From the NCBI RefSeq assembly GCF_022347685.1, contig NZ_JAKRGF010000004.1:1-64000 (forward strand): a DNA stretch of 64,000 nucleotides, in the 5' to 3' direction. Shown here piece after piece: positions 1-8,399 of this stretch. The position numbers and the translations under genes were made by a program. Source of the DNA: Thalassobius sp. Cn5-15 (GTDB lineage Bacteria > Pseudomonadota > Alphaproteobacteria > Rhodobacterales > Rhodobacteraceae). How positions within the stretch are numbered: the first letter of the stretch is position 1; every line of letters starts with the position of its first letter. The notes under the pieces are model-generated. The model saw only the letters and a list, made by a program, of their open reading frames with translations, made no database searches and was not told the DNA's origin.

Positions 1-1
1 G

Positions 2-40
2 TGCGCCTCAGCGCCGCCGGTGAAGGGGGTTCTAAGGTGA
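2..40 (+). other. possible 3' end of an upstream gene
   Basis: The frame starting at base 2 reads CASAPPVKGVLR and stops at 38-40, ten bases before a small terminator-like hairpin. This is what the tail of a plus-strand gene beginning outside the window would look like. It is too short to identify, and a second frame also stops at 21-23, so it could be non-coding. Confidence 0.2.
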
Positions 41-49
41 TTGCAGAAG

Positions 50-66
50 AGCCGCAAGCGGTTTTT
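50..66 (+). terminator. small rho-independent terminator
   Basis: AGCCG-CAAG-CGGTT is followed by a T run, giving a five-pair stem (one G-T) with a four-base loop and U tract. It sits just after the possible end of an upstream plus-strand gene. The DNA from 66 to about 120 is strikingly A-rich on this strand. Confidence 0.45.
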
Positions 67-704
67 AAAGAAAAAACAAAAAAACATGAAACTTTTTTAA
101 AAAAACAACAAAATCAATGGGTTGAGGCTTATGTTGTCGCAAACAAAAACAGCTACCGAACCCCAAAAGTGCCCAAGATAGGCGCAGAACACCAGAATTG
201 CTGCGACTCCTCCCATAAGTCTGGCAGAGACTCGGGAAAAAGGGGGCAGAATCCGACTCGGGCGCGTGTTGATTCCGCTGCTTAGACCGACTCGATTCCG
301 CAAAACCTGCATCTAGGTCGCTGCATAAGCCGTCTTCATCCCAGAGATACGCGTGTTTTCATGGCAATTGCTGCGCTGCGGCGCCAATATCCATGTCATT
401 TTAGCCGTATTATTGTTCAATTGTGATCTTTGCGCCCAAATTTCGCTCAACAGATCGGTAAATCCACGGAGTTCCCCCCCGACAAACTGCCCAAAACCTC
501 AGCAAGAGGTTTGGCTGTGGCTGCCTGCGGGACAGTCAAACGGGACATCAGGGAACGCGGGTGTGTGGCGACCATACGATTTGGAACCTCGGTACAGCCG
601 CCACACGGATCGCAACACAAGTTGCGGGGACAGGTAAGGCGAAAGGTCGACTGCACGCAAGTCGGGACGCGCCACCTTCTATATGAGCCCCGCAGGAGGA
701 CTGC
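67..704. other. long intergenic region upstream of urtA
   Basis: No convincing gene is present. Short open frames here have no ribosome binding site and no recognisable protein. From about 67 to 120 the sequence is A-rich. From about 490 to 690 it contains several strong consecutive inverted repeats, described separately as a candidate leader RNA. The length, unusual for this gene-dense window, suggests that the promoter and nitrogen control sites of the urea operon lie here, but no single operator could be assigned with confidence. Confidence 0.5.
491..690 (+). ncRNA. candidate structured leader RNA of the urt operon
   Basis: Several inverted repeats follow each other just before urtA. 491-500 pairs with 506-514 (ten bases, one bulged A). 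563-570 (GTGTGGCG) pairs perfectly with 599-606, with ACC 571-573 able to pair with GGT 591-593 inside. 611-616 pairs perfectly with 621-626 (CGCAAC, loop ACAA). GGCG 638-641 can pair with CGCC 670-673, enclosing CGACT 648-652 paired with AGTCG 660-664. Start codon and Shine-Dalgarno follow at 695-707. No known riboswitch consensus was recognised; the guanidine-I conserved blocks are not present. It may be a cis-regulatory element or part of a longer untranslated leader. Confidence 0.4.
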
Positions 705-1985
705 ATGACACTCTTGAAATCCACTCTGGCCAGCTCGCTTATCTTTGCCTCGCTCACTGGCGCAGCACTGGCAGCAGAAGACACCATTAAGGTTGGCGTA
801 TTACATTCGCTGTCCGGCACCATGGCGATTTCGGAAACCACTCTGAAAGACACCATGCTGATGCTGATCGACCAGCAGAACGCAAAGGGCGGCCTTTTGG
901 GCAAACAGCTGGAAGCGGTTGTTGTTGATCCCGCATCGGATTGGCCGCTGTTTGCCGAAAAGGCACGTGAGCTGCTGACCGTGCATGAGGTGGACGTGAT
1001 CTTTGGCAACTGGACCTCTGTATCGCGCAAATCCGTGCTGCCAGTGATCGAAGAGCTGAACGGCCTGCTGTTCTATCCGGTGCAATATGAAGGTGAGGAA
1101 TCATCAAAGAACGTTTTCTACACCGGCGCCGCACCGAACCAGCAGGCAATCCCCGCCACCGACTACTTCCTTGAGGAGCTGGGCGTAGAGAAGTTTGCAC
1201 TGCTGGGCACTGACTATGTTTACCCACGTACCACCAACAACATTCTGGAAAGCTACCTGAAGGGTAAAGGCATCGCCGAAGAGGACATCTTTGTGAACTA
1301 TACGCCCTTTGGCCATTCCGACTGGTCGAAGATTGTGGCCGACGTCGTAGCGCTGGGTGCGGATGGTAAGAAGGTTGGCGTAATCTCTACCATCAACGGC
1401 GACGCCAACATCGGCTTCTATAAGGAACTGGCGGCTGCGGGCATTTCCGCAGATGACATTCCTGTTGTCGCCTTCTCGGTTGGTGAAGAGGAACTGGCGG
1501 GTCTGGATACTTCGAACCTCGTGGGCCATCTGGCGGCATGGAACTACTTCCAGTCCGCCGAGAGTGAAGTGAACGCCTCCTTCGTGGACACATGGAAAGC
1601 AACCATGGGCGATGAGCGTGTGACCAACGACCCGATGGAAGCGCATTACATCGGCTTTAACATGTGGGTGAACGCCGCGAGTGAGGCTGGAAGCACCGAA
1701 GTCGACGCCGTGCGCGCCAAGATGTACGGGCAGGAATACCCGAACCTGACCGGCGGCACCGCGGTCATGCTGCCAAACCACCACCTGGCGAAACCGGTTC
1801 TGATCGGTGAGATCCAGGAAGACGGTCAGTTCGACATCATCAGCCAAACCGCTGAGGTCGCAGGTGACGCATGGACCGATTTCCTGCCAGCCTCCGCCGT
1901 ACTGAAATCAGATTGGAAAGATCTGGAATGCGGCATGTACAACACCGAAACCGGTACCTGCGTACAGCTTTTGTCGAACTACTAA
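705..1985 (+). CDS. urtA: urea ABC transporter, periplasmic urea-binding protein
   Basis: Binds urea in the periplasm and delivers it to the UrtBC permease. The 426-residue protein begins with a Sec signal peptide ending AALAA before EDTIKVG, followed by the type I periplasmic-binding fold: KVGVLHSLSGTMAISE at the start, then the UrtA-typical FGNWTSVSRKSVLPV and LFYPVQYEGEESSKNVFYTG. Length is normal for UrtA rather than for branched-chain amino acid binding proteins, and the four following genes complete a urea importer. Start chosen at the ATG with GGAGGA at 695-700. First gene of the operon; probably nitrogen-regulated, although only a structured leader, not an operator, is visible. Confidence 0.95.
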   Translation: MTLLKSTLASSLIFASLTGAALAAEDTIKVGVLHSLSGTMAISETTLKDTMLMLIDQQNAKGGLLGKQLEAVVVDPASDWPLFAEKARELLTVHEVDVIFGNWTSVSRKSVLPVIEELNGLLFYPVQYEGEESSKNVFYTGAAPNQQAIPATDYFLEELGVEKFALLGTDYVYPRTTNNILESYLKGKGIAEEDIFVNYTPFGHSDWSKIVADVVALGADGKKVGVISTINGDANIGFYKELAAAGISADDIPVVAFSVGEEELAGLDTSNLVGHLAAWNYFQSAESEVNASFVDTWKATMGDERVTNDPMEAHYIGFNMWVNAASEAGSTEVDAVRAKMYGQEYPNLTGGTAVMLPNHHLAKPVLIGEIQEDGQFDIISQTAEVAGDAWTDFLPASAVLKSDWKDLECGMYNTETGTCVQLLSNY

Positions 1986-2108
1986 GGTTGACTATATTAT
2001 GTGCGGAGGGGGCTTTGGTCCCCTCTGCGCACCGCCCTCCTGCGACACCTCGCGGACAGGCGGGTGCCCCTCATATTATACCGGCCCAAGACTGACGGAT
2101 CCCCGACA

Positions 2109-4076
2109 ATGAGACAGATATATGCAGCGGCTCTGGCACTGCTCTTGTTTTGTGTGACTGCGCTAAGTGCTGCCTCGCAGGACACACAGGATGCGCGGGC
2201 CATTCAGCCCCTCTTGCAACAGCATCAGGCGGTGATTGCAAAATCCTCGCGCAAGACAATCGGCCCCGTAATCGACGCCATTGCCGCCAGCGGGCTGCCA
2301 CAGGCACAACAGGTGCTGCAGGTCTGGGCGGCCAAGGATATGTGGATACGAAAATCCGACGGCCACTTCTTCATCGGGGAGAAGGTCGGGGGCAAAACCT
2401 ACCGCCTGACTGATTTTGACAGCGGCGATGTGGTAGGAGAGTTTCAGAAGGGGGATCTGAAACAGCTGAAACCCAACAGCGGCATCCGGGCGCTGATCGC
2501 CACCGCGCTGGTACAATTCAAGCTCACCGATCCTGACCCCGCCGCCCGCGCCGATGCGCTGCAATCCGTAGCGCGCAATCCTTCCGCCGATCAGCTGGCG
2601 CCGCTGCGTGCATCAATCAACAGCGAAGCGAACGCCGCGCTTGCCACGCAAAAGCTGCGGCTGGAACGGCTGCTGACCATTCGCTTTGGCGCCAGTGACG
2701 CCGAACGTATCAGCGCAATTGAGGATATGGCGGGAGATCTGGGCGTTGATCTGCGCGCCACGCTTAATCCCGTTGTCACCACCGTGCGCGAAGCTACACC
2801 CACGTTGCCGGACGCAAACATCGCCAAAACGCTGACCGTTGGCGAAGACATCAGCACGAGTGAGGCCTACGCCCTGCTGGTCGCCGCCAAACTGGCCCCC
2901 GCGCCGGTCAGCGACGATGTGATCCGCACCGCCCTTGCCGACCATATAGATGGGGGCCGCGTCGGTGACGTGCCGGTTGCGCAGCTATCTGATCCCGCCC
3001 AGCGCACCCGTGCCTACGAGGCCTTGACCAACGCGGGCAAGGTCGCCCCGCTAGTGGGCGAGGCCGATATTGCACAGGCTCTGGCCAACCACGTTATATA
3101 TGACCGCTATCTGGACCCATCCGCTGCCGTCACCGCAGCCGCCGCCAAGGCGCTGAAGGATATTGAGGTAAAGGTGGCCTTGAACCAGACGCTGGATCTG
3201 GGACTGGATGCGCTCTCGCTCGCCTCGATCTACTTCCTCGCCGCCATTGGACTGGCGATCACCTTTGGTGTGATGGGCGTCATTAACATGGCCCATGGCG
3301 AATTTATCATGATGGGCGCCTATACTGGGTATGTGGTGCAACAGATCGTGCCCGATCACACCCTGTCGATCCTGATCGCCATTCCCACGGCCTTTGCCGT
3401 GACCTTCGCCGCCGGCGTGGTGATGGAACGCCTGGTGATCCGCCATCTATATGCACGGCCCCTAGAAACACTGCTGGCGACCTTCGGAATTTCCATTGCA
3501 CTGCAACAGCTGGCAAAGAACATCTTTGGCACGCAGGCCCGCCCGCTGACCGCGCCCGGCTGGCTGGATGGCGCGTGGATGATGAATGATGTGGTGTCGA
3601 TCAGCTATATTCGCATCGCCATATTTGTACTGGCGTTGATCTTCCTTGCGGTGTTCCTGTTCATCATCAAACGCACCCGTCTTGGCCTTGAAACCCGTGC
3701 GGTGACCCAGAACCCGGCGATGGCGGCTCAGATGGGTATAAACCCCGGTCGGGTCAACATGCTGACCTTTGGCCTTGGCTCCGGCATTGCCGGTGTTGCG
3801 GGCGTCGCCATTGGATTGTTTGCCAAAGTCACATCTGAACTGGGCAGCGACTATATCGTTCAAAGCTTCATGACCGTGGTTGTCGGCGGTGTCGGCAACA
3901 TATGGGGCACACTGGCCGGTGCGGCACTGATCGGCTTCCTCCAGAAAGGGATCGAGTGGCTCAACCCGTCGAACACACTGGCGGCACAGACCTACATGAT
4001 CATCTTTATCATCATCTTCATACAATTCCGGCCACGAGGCATCATCGCTCTTAAGGGTCGCGCGGCGGGGGATTGA
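2109..4076 (+). CDS. urtB: urea ABC transporter, permease subunit UrtB
   Basis: Inner-membrane permease of the urea importer. The ATG at 2109 gives 655 residues starting with a signal sequence (MRQIYAAALALLLFCVTALS); an upstream in-frame GTG at 2001 would only add a residue stretch without family character. Residues about 25-355 form a large extra-cytoplasmic, alanine-rich helical region. The LivH-type permease begins near residue 360, with multiple membrane helices and the motif GVMGVINMAHGEFIMMGAY. An extended N-terminus is known for proteobacterial UrtB. The gene lies 123 bases after urtA and about 196 bases before urtC. Confidence 0.92.
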   Translation: MRQIYAAALALLLFCVTALSAASQDTQDARAIQPLLQQHQAVIAKSSRKTIGPVIDAIAASGLPQAQQVLQVWAAKDMWIRKSDGHFFIGEKVGGKTYRLTDFDSGDVVGEFQKGDLKQLKPNSGIRALIATALVQFKLTDPDPAARADALQSVARNPSADQLAPLRASINSEANAALATQKLRLERLLTIRFGASDAERISAIEDMAGDLGVDLRATLNPVVTTVREATPTLPDANIAKTLTVGEDISTSEAYALLVAAKLAPAPVSDDVIRTALADHIDGGRVGDVPVAQLSDPAQRTRAYEALTNAGKVAPLVGEADIAQALANHVIYDRYLDPSAAVTAAAAKALKDIEVKVALNQTLDLGLDALSLASIYFLAAIGLAITFGVMGVINMAHGEFIMMGAYTGYVVQQIVPDHTLSILIAIPTAFAVTFAAGVVMERLVIRHLYARPLETLLATFGISIALQQLAKNIFGTQARPLTAPGWLDGAWMMNDVVSISYIRIAIFVLALIFLAVFLFIIKRTRLGLETRAVTQNPAMAAQMGINPGRVNMLTFGLGSGIAGVAGVAIGLFAKVTSELGSDYIVQSFMTVVVGGVGNIWGTLAGAALIGFLQKGIEWLNPSNTLAAQTYMIIFIIIFIQFRPRGIIALKGRAAGD

Positions 4077-4207
4077 GCGATGTACGGATATCTAAAAGGC
4101 AGCCCACGAACCGCATGGGGCGGGTATGCCAAACAAACTGCCCGCTGTGCTTCGCACAACAGATCACAAACTCAATACCTAAAGACCGAAACCCCCGCCC
4201 CGTTGGG

Positions 4208-4230
4208 GGGCGGCGGTTCGGAAGCCGCCC
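4208..4230 (+). repeat. GC-rich hairpin between urtB and urtC
   Basis: GGGCGGC (4208-4214) pairs perfectly with GCCGCCC (4224-4230) across a nine-base loop. No T run follows, so it is not a standard terminator. It lies in the only sizeable gap (about 196 bases) inside the urt operon and could stabilise or separate transcript segments. An open frame at 4080-4283 spanning it has no ribosome binding site and looks non-coding. Confidence 0.5.
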
Positions 4231-4272
4231 GACCTGCCGGCTGGCATAACACTATTTTCGGAGGCACCGCAC

Positions 4273-5445
4273 ATGCAGCGTAGTTTCATTGCACGGAACC
4301 CTTCGGTTCTGATCTTCCTCTCCCTGTTGGCGCTTTTCACCCTTGTGGTCACGGTGCTGAGTGAAGGGGCTGGTGCAGGTTTCATCTCCACCTCTTTCAT
4401 CAAAACATTGGGCAAAACGCTCTGCCTCTGCCTCATTGCAGTGGCGATGGATCTGATCTGGGGCTACGCGGGTATCCTCAGCCTTGGCCATTTCGCCTTC
4501 TTCGGGCTGGGCGGCTACATGATCGGCATGTGGCTGATGTATGAACGCACCCGTCTGATTGTAGTGGACTCCCTCAACCAGACCGAGATTCCCCCGACAG
4601 AGGCAGAGGTGATTGAGGCCATCGGCACGCAGATCTTCGGCGTTGTGGGATCGTCGGACTTTCCGATGATCTGGGCCTTTGCTGACAGTTTGATATTGCA
4701 ACTGGCGCTCGTGGTGCTGGTGCCAGGCATGCTGGCGCTGATCTTTGGCTGGCTGGCGTTTCGCAGCCGTGTCACTGGCGTATACCTGTCAATCCTGACA
4801 CAGGCGATGACACTGGCCCTCGCCCTCTACCTGTTTCAGAACGACAGCGGCTTGCGCGGCAACAACGGTCTGTCCGGCCTGCAAAACCTGCCGGGCGTCA
4901 CCGCGTCACAGGATATCGTATCGCTGTGGTTTCTCTGGGCATCAGCCTTTGCTCTAGGCGCGGGCTACTTCCTTGCGGCATGGGTCGTATCGGGCAAGTT
5001 CGGCTCGGTCATCTGCGGCATTCGCGACAATGAGGCCCGCGTGCGCTTCCTTGGTTATTCGGTGGAGGCGTACAAACTCGCCCTCTTCACCCTGACCGCC
5101 TGCCTCGCGGCCATCGCGGGGGCGCTTTATTACCCGCAGGCCGGCATCATAAATCCAGCAGAGATTGCGCCGATTGCGTCCATCTATCTTGCAGTCTGGG
5201 TTGCCATTGGCGGGCGCGGGCGGCTTTATGGTGCGGTCATTGGTGCAGCTTTTGTCAGCCTTCTCAGCACATGGTTCACAGGCGGGCAGGCCCCGGATCT
5301 GCCCATGGGCGTCTATACAGTGAAATGGGTGGATTGGTGGCTGGTGCTGCTGGGCGTGTCTTTCGTCCTCGTAACACTCTTTGCGCCCAAAGGCATCGGC
5401 GGGCTATTTGACCTGATCCCAACAAAGAAAGGGTCAGAAGAATGA
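4273..5445 (+). CDS. urtC: urea ABC transporter, permease subunit UrtC
   Basis: Second membrane subunit of the urea importer, 390 residues, LivM-like. Membrane helices are visible from residue about 10 onward, with DLIWGYAGILSLGHFAFFGLGGYMIGMWL near residue 65 and the UrtC-typical insertion containing VVDSLNQTEIPPTEAEVIEAI. The C-terminal half carries FGSVICGIRDNEARVRFLGY, the cytoplasmic coupling loop that contacts the ATPases. The start is preceded by GGAGG at 4260-4264. Its stop overlaps the urtD start by four bases, showing translational coupling. Confidence 0.94.
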   Translation: MQRSFIARNPSVLIFLSLLALFTLVVTVLSEGAGAGFISTSFIKTLGKTLCLCLIAVAMDLIWGYAGILSLGHFAFFGLGGYMIGMWLMYERTRLIVVDSLNQTEIPPTEAEVIEAIGTQIFGVVGSSDFPMIWAFADSLILQLALVVLVPGMLALIFGWLAFRSRVTGVYLSILTQAMTLALALYLFQNDSGLRGNNGLSGLQNLPGVTASQDIVSLWFLWASAFALGAGYFLAAWVVSGKFGSVICGIRDNEARVRFLGYSVEAYKLALFTLTACLAAIAGALYYPQAGIINPAEIAPIASIYLAVWVAIGGRGRLYGAVIGAAFVSLLSTWFTGGQAPDLPMGVYTVKWVDWWLVLLGVSFVLVTLFAPKGIGGLFDLIPTKKGSEE

Positions 5446-6182
5446 GTATGCTTCTGGAAGTGTCCGGCGTGTCGGTCAGCTTTGACGGATTCAAGGCGAT
5501 CAACAACCTCAGCTTCAACATCGGTGAGGCCGAGCTGCGGGCGATCATCGGCCCTAATGGCGCGGGCAAGACGACGTTTATGGATATCGTCACCGGTAAA
5601 ACCCGCCCGGATGAGGGGCGGGTGATCTGGGGCGAAAAATCGGTGTCGCTGCTGAAAATGTCTGAAGCGCAGATCGCGCAGGCGGGTGTGGGGCGCAAGT
5701 TCCAGAAACCCACCGTGTTTGAGGATCAGACCGTGCAAGAAAACCTGCTGGTGTCACTGAAAAACCCACGCAGCTGGCTGTCGGTTCTGACCTATCGCCC
5801 GACGGCCGAGGATCTGGGCCGCGTCGATGCACTGGCGGAGGAGATTGGCCTAAGCGATCAACTGACCCGTCTGGCGGGGGAGCTGAGCCATGGTCAGAAA
5901 CAGTGGCTGGAAATCGGGATGCTGCTGGCGCAGGAACCGCGTCTGTTGCTGGTCGATGAACCAGCGGCGGGCATGACCGTCACCGAACGCCAGCACACCA
6001 CCGACATTCTGGTGGAGGCCGCGAAGACCCGCGCCGTGGTGGTGGTGGAACACGATATGGAATTTGTCCGCCGCCTGAACTGCAAGGTCACCGTCCTGCA
6101 CGAAGGCAGCGTTCTGGCCGAAGGATCACTGGACCACGTAACCGCAAATAAGGACGTGATCGACGTCTATCTAGGGCGCTAA
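5442..6182 (+). CDS. urtD: urea ABC transporter, ATP-binding subunit UrtD
   Basis: One of two ATPases powering urea import; LivG-like, 246 residues. Walker A is GPNGAGKTT near residue 37, the signature motif is ELSHGQKQW near 146, Walker B is RLLLVDEPAAGM near 167 and the switch histidine is in VVVEHDMEFV near 202. The motif GVGRKFQKPTVFEDQTVQENL is characteristic of UrtD. ATG overlaps the urtC stop; urtE follows three bases after its own stop. Confidence 0.95.
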   Translation: MSMLLEVSGVSVSFDGFKAINNLSFNIGEAELRAIIGPNGAGKTTFMDIVTGKTRPDEGRVIWGEKSVSLLKMSEAQIAQAGVGRKFQKPTVFEDQTVQENLLVSLKNPRSWLSVLTYRPTAEDLGRVDALAEEIGLSDQLTRLAGELSHGQKQWLEIGMLLAQEPRLLLVDEPAAGMTVTERQHTTDILVEAAKTRAVVVVEHDMEFVRRLNCKVTVLHEGSVLAEGSLDHVTANKDVIDVYLGR

Positions 6183-6185
6183 GCG

Positions 6186-6881
6186 ATGCTGACACTTGAT
6201 AATTTGACGCTGCACTATGGCCATTCACAAATCCTGCACGGCGTGTCGATGGAGGCCGCGCAGGGCGAGGTCACCTGCCTGATGGGCACCAACGGTGTAG
6301 GCAAAACCAGCCTGATCAAGGCCATCGCTGGCACCCACGCGCGATCAGGTGGCAATATGACACTGGATGGCGAAGCGCTGCCAGTGCTGCCACCACATGC
6401 ATTGGCCCGCAAGGGCATCGCCACGGTGCCACAGGGCCGCGATGTGTTTCCGCTACTGACGGTCACAGAAAACCTGCAAACAGGGTTTGCCTGTCTGCCC
6501 CGCGATCAGCATTTTATTCCAGATGAGATCTATGACCTGTTTCCGGTGCTGAAAAAGATGCAGAACCGCCGTGGCGGCGATCTGTCTGGCGGACAGCAGC
6601 AACAACTGGCGATTGCCCGTGCGCTGATCACCAAACCCAAGCTGTTGTTGCTGGATGAGCCAACAGAGGGCATTCAGCCCAACATCATCCAGCAAATCGG
6701 CGAAGTAATCCGCCATCTGCGCACCCAAGGCAGCATGGCGATTGTCCTGGTCGAACAGTATTTCGATTTCGCCTACGATCTTGCCGACCGTTTCAGCGTT
6801 CTTCGGCGCGGCGAGGTAATTCTGCAAGGCGACAAAAACAACGTCAGCCGTGACGAAGTGCTTGCGGGCGTATCAGTCTAA
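6186..6881 (+). CDS. urtE: urea ABC transporter, ATP-binding subunit UrtE
   Basis: Second ATPase of the importer, LivF-like, 231 residues. It shows Walker A (GTNGVGKTS, near 36), the Q-loop region GIATVPQGRDVFPLLTVTENL, signature DLSGGQQQQLAIARAL near 139, Walker B KLLLLDEPTEGIQPN and the switch histidine position occupied by Q in LVEQYFDFA, as is usual for UrtE/LivF. Last gene of the urt operon; the next gene is convergent, seven bases away. Urease genes, which would use the imported urea, are not in the window. Confidence 0.95.
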   Translation: MLTLDNLTLHYGHSQILHGVSMEAAQGEVTCLMGTNGVGKTSLIKAIAGTHARSGGNMTLDGEALPVLPPHALARKGIATVPQGRDVFPLLTVTENLQTGFACLPRDQHFIPDEIYDLFPVLKKMQNRRGGDLSGGQQQQLAIARALITKPKLLLLDEPTEGIQPNIIQQIGEVIRHLRTQGSMAIVLVEQYFDFAYDLADRFSVLRRGEVILQGDKNNVSRDEVLAGVSV

Positions 6882-6887
6882 ACTGGC

Positions 6888-7499
6888 TTAGTTCCCTCCG
6901 CCAGCCGCAACCGCCCGCTGATAGGCCGGGCGCGCCATCATCGCATGGGCAAAGGCGGCAAGGCGGGGAAATGCCTCCTCCCGGCCCATGCGCAGCACGC
7001 TCATCGCGGGGAAGCTCAGCATAATGTCCACCGCCGACAGCTGATCCAGCACAAAGTGGCCAGAGGGGCGCAGACTGTCCTCCATGAATTGCAGGTGGTT
7101 GGTCACCTCCGACTGAATACGCGGCTGCAGCGGTGCGCCAGCATCACCCAAAGTGCCAACGTAGATCTGCAACAACAGCGGAATCATCGCCGACCCTTCG
7201 GCGAAATGCATCATCTCCAGATGCGTCAGATAGGCAGCGGATCCTTTTTCCGGCACCATCTGAGGACCATTCAGTGCACAAAGGTGCTCCACAATCGCGC
7301 CGGATTCCGCCAGCCGCTGACCGTCAATCTCAACCACCGGTGATTTACCTAGGGGATGCACCTGCAACAGTTCCGGCGGGGCCAGAAAGGTCACCGCGTC
7401 CCGTTCATAGCGCTGCACATCGTAGGGCAAGCCCAACTCCTCCAACAGCCAAAGGATCCGCAAGGACCGAGACTGCGACAGATGGTGAACCTTGATCAT
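6888..7499 (-). CDS. glutathione S-transferase family protein
   Basis: A 203-residue cytosolic GST-like protein. The N-terminal thioredoxin-fold domain starts MIKVHHLSQSRSLRILWLLE and contains the glutathione-contacting cis-proline and acidic pair in GKSPVVEIDGQRLAESGAIV. The C-terminal half is all-helical (FAEGSAMIPLLLQIYVG onward). Probable conjugation or peroxidase activity on small molecules, with an unknown substrate. Convergent with urtE, and followed downstream by nothing on its own strand. Substrate cannot be inferred from context. Confidence 0.88.
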   Translation of the reverse strand: MIKVHHLSQSRSLRILWLLEELGLPYDVQRYERDAVTFLAPPELLQVHPLGKSPVVEIDGQRLAESGAIVEHLCALNGPQMVPEKGSAAYLTHLEMMHFAEGSAMIPLLLQIYVGTLGDAGAPLQPRIQSEVTNHLQFMEDSLRPSGHFVLDQLSAVDIMLSFPAMSVLRMGREEAFPRLAAFAHAMMARPAYQRAVAAGGGN

Positions 7500-7538
7500 G
7501 ATGGGCCTGCTTTCTGAAAGGGCAACGGGTGAAACGAC

Positions 7539-7566
7539 AAAGCGCCCCCAATTTGGGGACGCTTTT
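7539..7566. terminator. near-palindromic terminator between GST and enoyl-CoA hydratase genes
   Basis: AAAGCG (7539-7544) pairs with CGCTTT (7560-7565), and CCCC (7546-7549) with GGGG (7555-7558), with a single C/A mismatch between the two blocks. It lies downstream of the enoyl-CoA hydratase-like gene on the minus strand. The flanking T runs are short on both strands, so it may end transcription of that gene before the GST gene. Confidence 0.6.
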
Positions 7567-7609
7567 CATATGCTTACCAGCCCACCAAGGGGCAAGGTGA
7601 CACGTTGGC

Positions 7610-8398
7610 TCATGCCACCGGAATGTTGGAGAAGTCCGGTTCACGCTTTTCAGCAAAAGCGCTGACGGCTTCGGCGAACTCAGGACCTTTCAGACCTTCG
7701 TAGAACTGTTTGAACTCCAGCTCGATCCGTTCGGCCAGACCTTCGCCGGCAACATCACGCATCAGGGCACGCGACCGCATCATCGCGTTTGGCGGCTGTT
7801 TGACCAGCATTGCTGCGGCCTTTTCAGCGGCAGCAGCCACCTCTTCCTGCGGCAGAACCGAGGAGACCAGGCCAAGGCTTTCTGCCTCAGCGGCAGAGAA
7901 CATGCGGCCCAAGAGAACCAGCTCAGCCGCCTTGGCAGCGCCCATCAGACGCGGCAGCAGGAAGGATGACCCCGCCTCTGGCACAACGCCGAGGTTTACA
8001 AACGGCATGCGGAACTTGGTATCTTCGGCCGCATAGATAATGTCGCAATGCAGCAGCATGGTCACACCGATGCCCACGGCCAGACCTTCAACCTGTGCCA
8101 CGATCGGTTTGTTGAAGCGGACGATTTCCTCGACAAACTGTACCGGCGCAGGCACCTGGCCTTTGGACGCGCTGAAACCATTTACGTCGTTACCGGATGA
8201 GAACACACCACCGGCACCGCGCAGCAGCACCGCGCGGATACTGCAATCAGTCGCCGCTTCGGCCAGGGCGTCTTTCATCTCCAGATACATTTCACGGGTG
8301 ATGGCGTTTTTCTTGGTCGGATTATCCATGGTCAGACGCAGGATGCCGTCCTGACGTTCGATCCCAATCTTTGCCTCGGGCGCGGTGGCGTTGGTCAT
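7610..8398 (-). CDS. enoyl-CoA hydratase/isomerase family protein
   Basis: Crotonase-superfamily enzyme acting on acyl-CoA thioesters, 262 residues. The two oxyanion-hole segments are visible: RAVLLRGAGGVFSSGNDVNG and GLAVGIGVTMLLHCDIIYA, followed by RMPFVNLGVVPEAGSS, where an acidic catalytic residue (E) is kept. Start chosen at ATG 8398 because GGAGTAAATAAC precedes it; a longer in-frame start at 8521 adds a segment without family character. It might act in beta-oxidation or as a delta-isomerase. A possible 66-residue ORF ends two bases upstream. Confidence 0.9.
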   Translation of the reverse strand: MTNATAPEAKIGIERQDGILRLTMDNPTKKNAITREMYLEMKDALAEAATDCSIRAVLLRGAGGVFSSGNDVNGFSASKGQVPAPVQFVEEIVRFNKPIVAQVEGLAVGIGVTMLLHCDIIYAAEDTKFRMPFVNLGVVPEAGSSFLLPRLMGAAKAAELVLLGRMFSAAEAESLGLVSSVLPQEEVAAAAEKAAAMLVKQPPNAMMRSRALMRDVAGEGLAERIELEFKQFYEGLKGPEFAEAVSAFAEKREPDFSNIPVA

Positions 8399-8399
8399 G

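Noticed and set aside
1-285. 94-residue open frame at the left end
   Set aside because: Runs through a terminator-like hairpin and an A-rich tract, lysine-rich by composition only, with no family resemblance.
362-377. Possible sigma-54 promoter (TGG...GC spacing) upstream of urtA
   Set aside because: Only the core GG and GC and a few neighbours match the consensus; relatives such as Rhodobacter capsulatus control nitrogen genes through NtrC without sigma-54.
491-690. Guanidine-I (ykkC) riboswitch before urtA
   Set aside because: The conserved blocks of that riboswitch class are absent, although the region is clearly structured.
1104-1847. 247-residue minus-strand frame within urtA
   Set aside because: Shadow frame opposite a clear urtA gene; no ribosome binding site or family match.
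4080-4283. 67-residue frame between urtB and urtC
   Set aside because: No Shine-Dalgarno and it spans a GC-rich hairpin; it overlaps the ribosome binding site and start of urtC.
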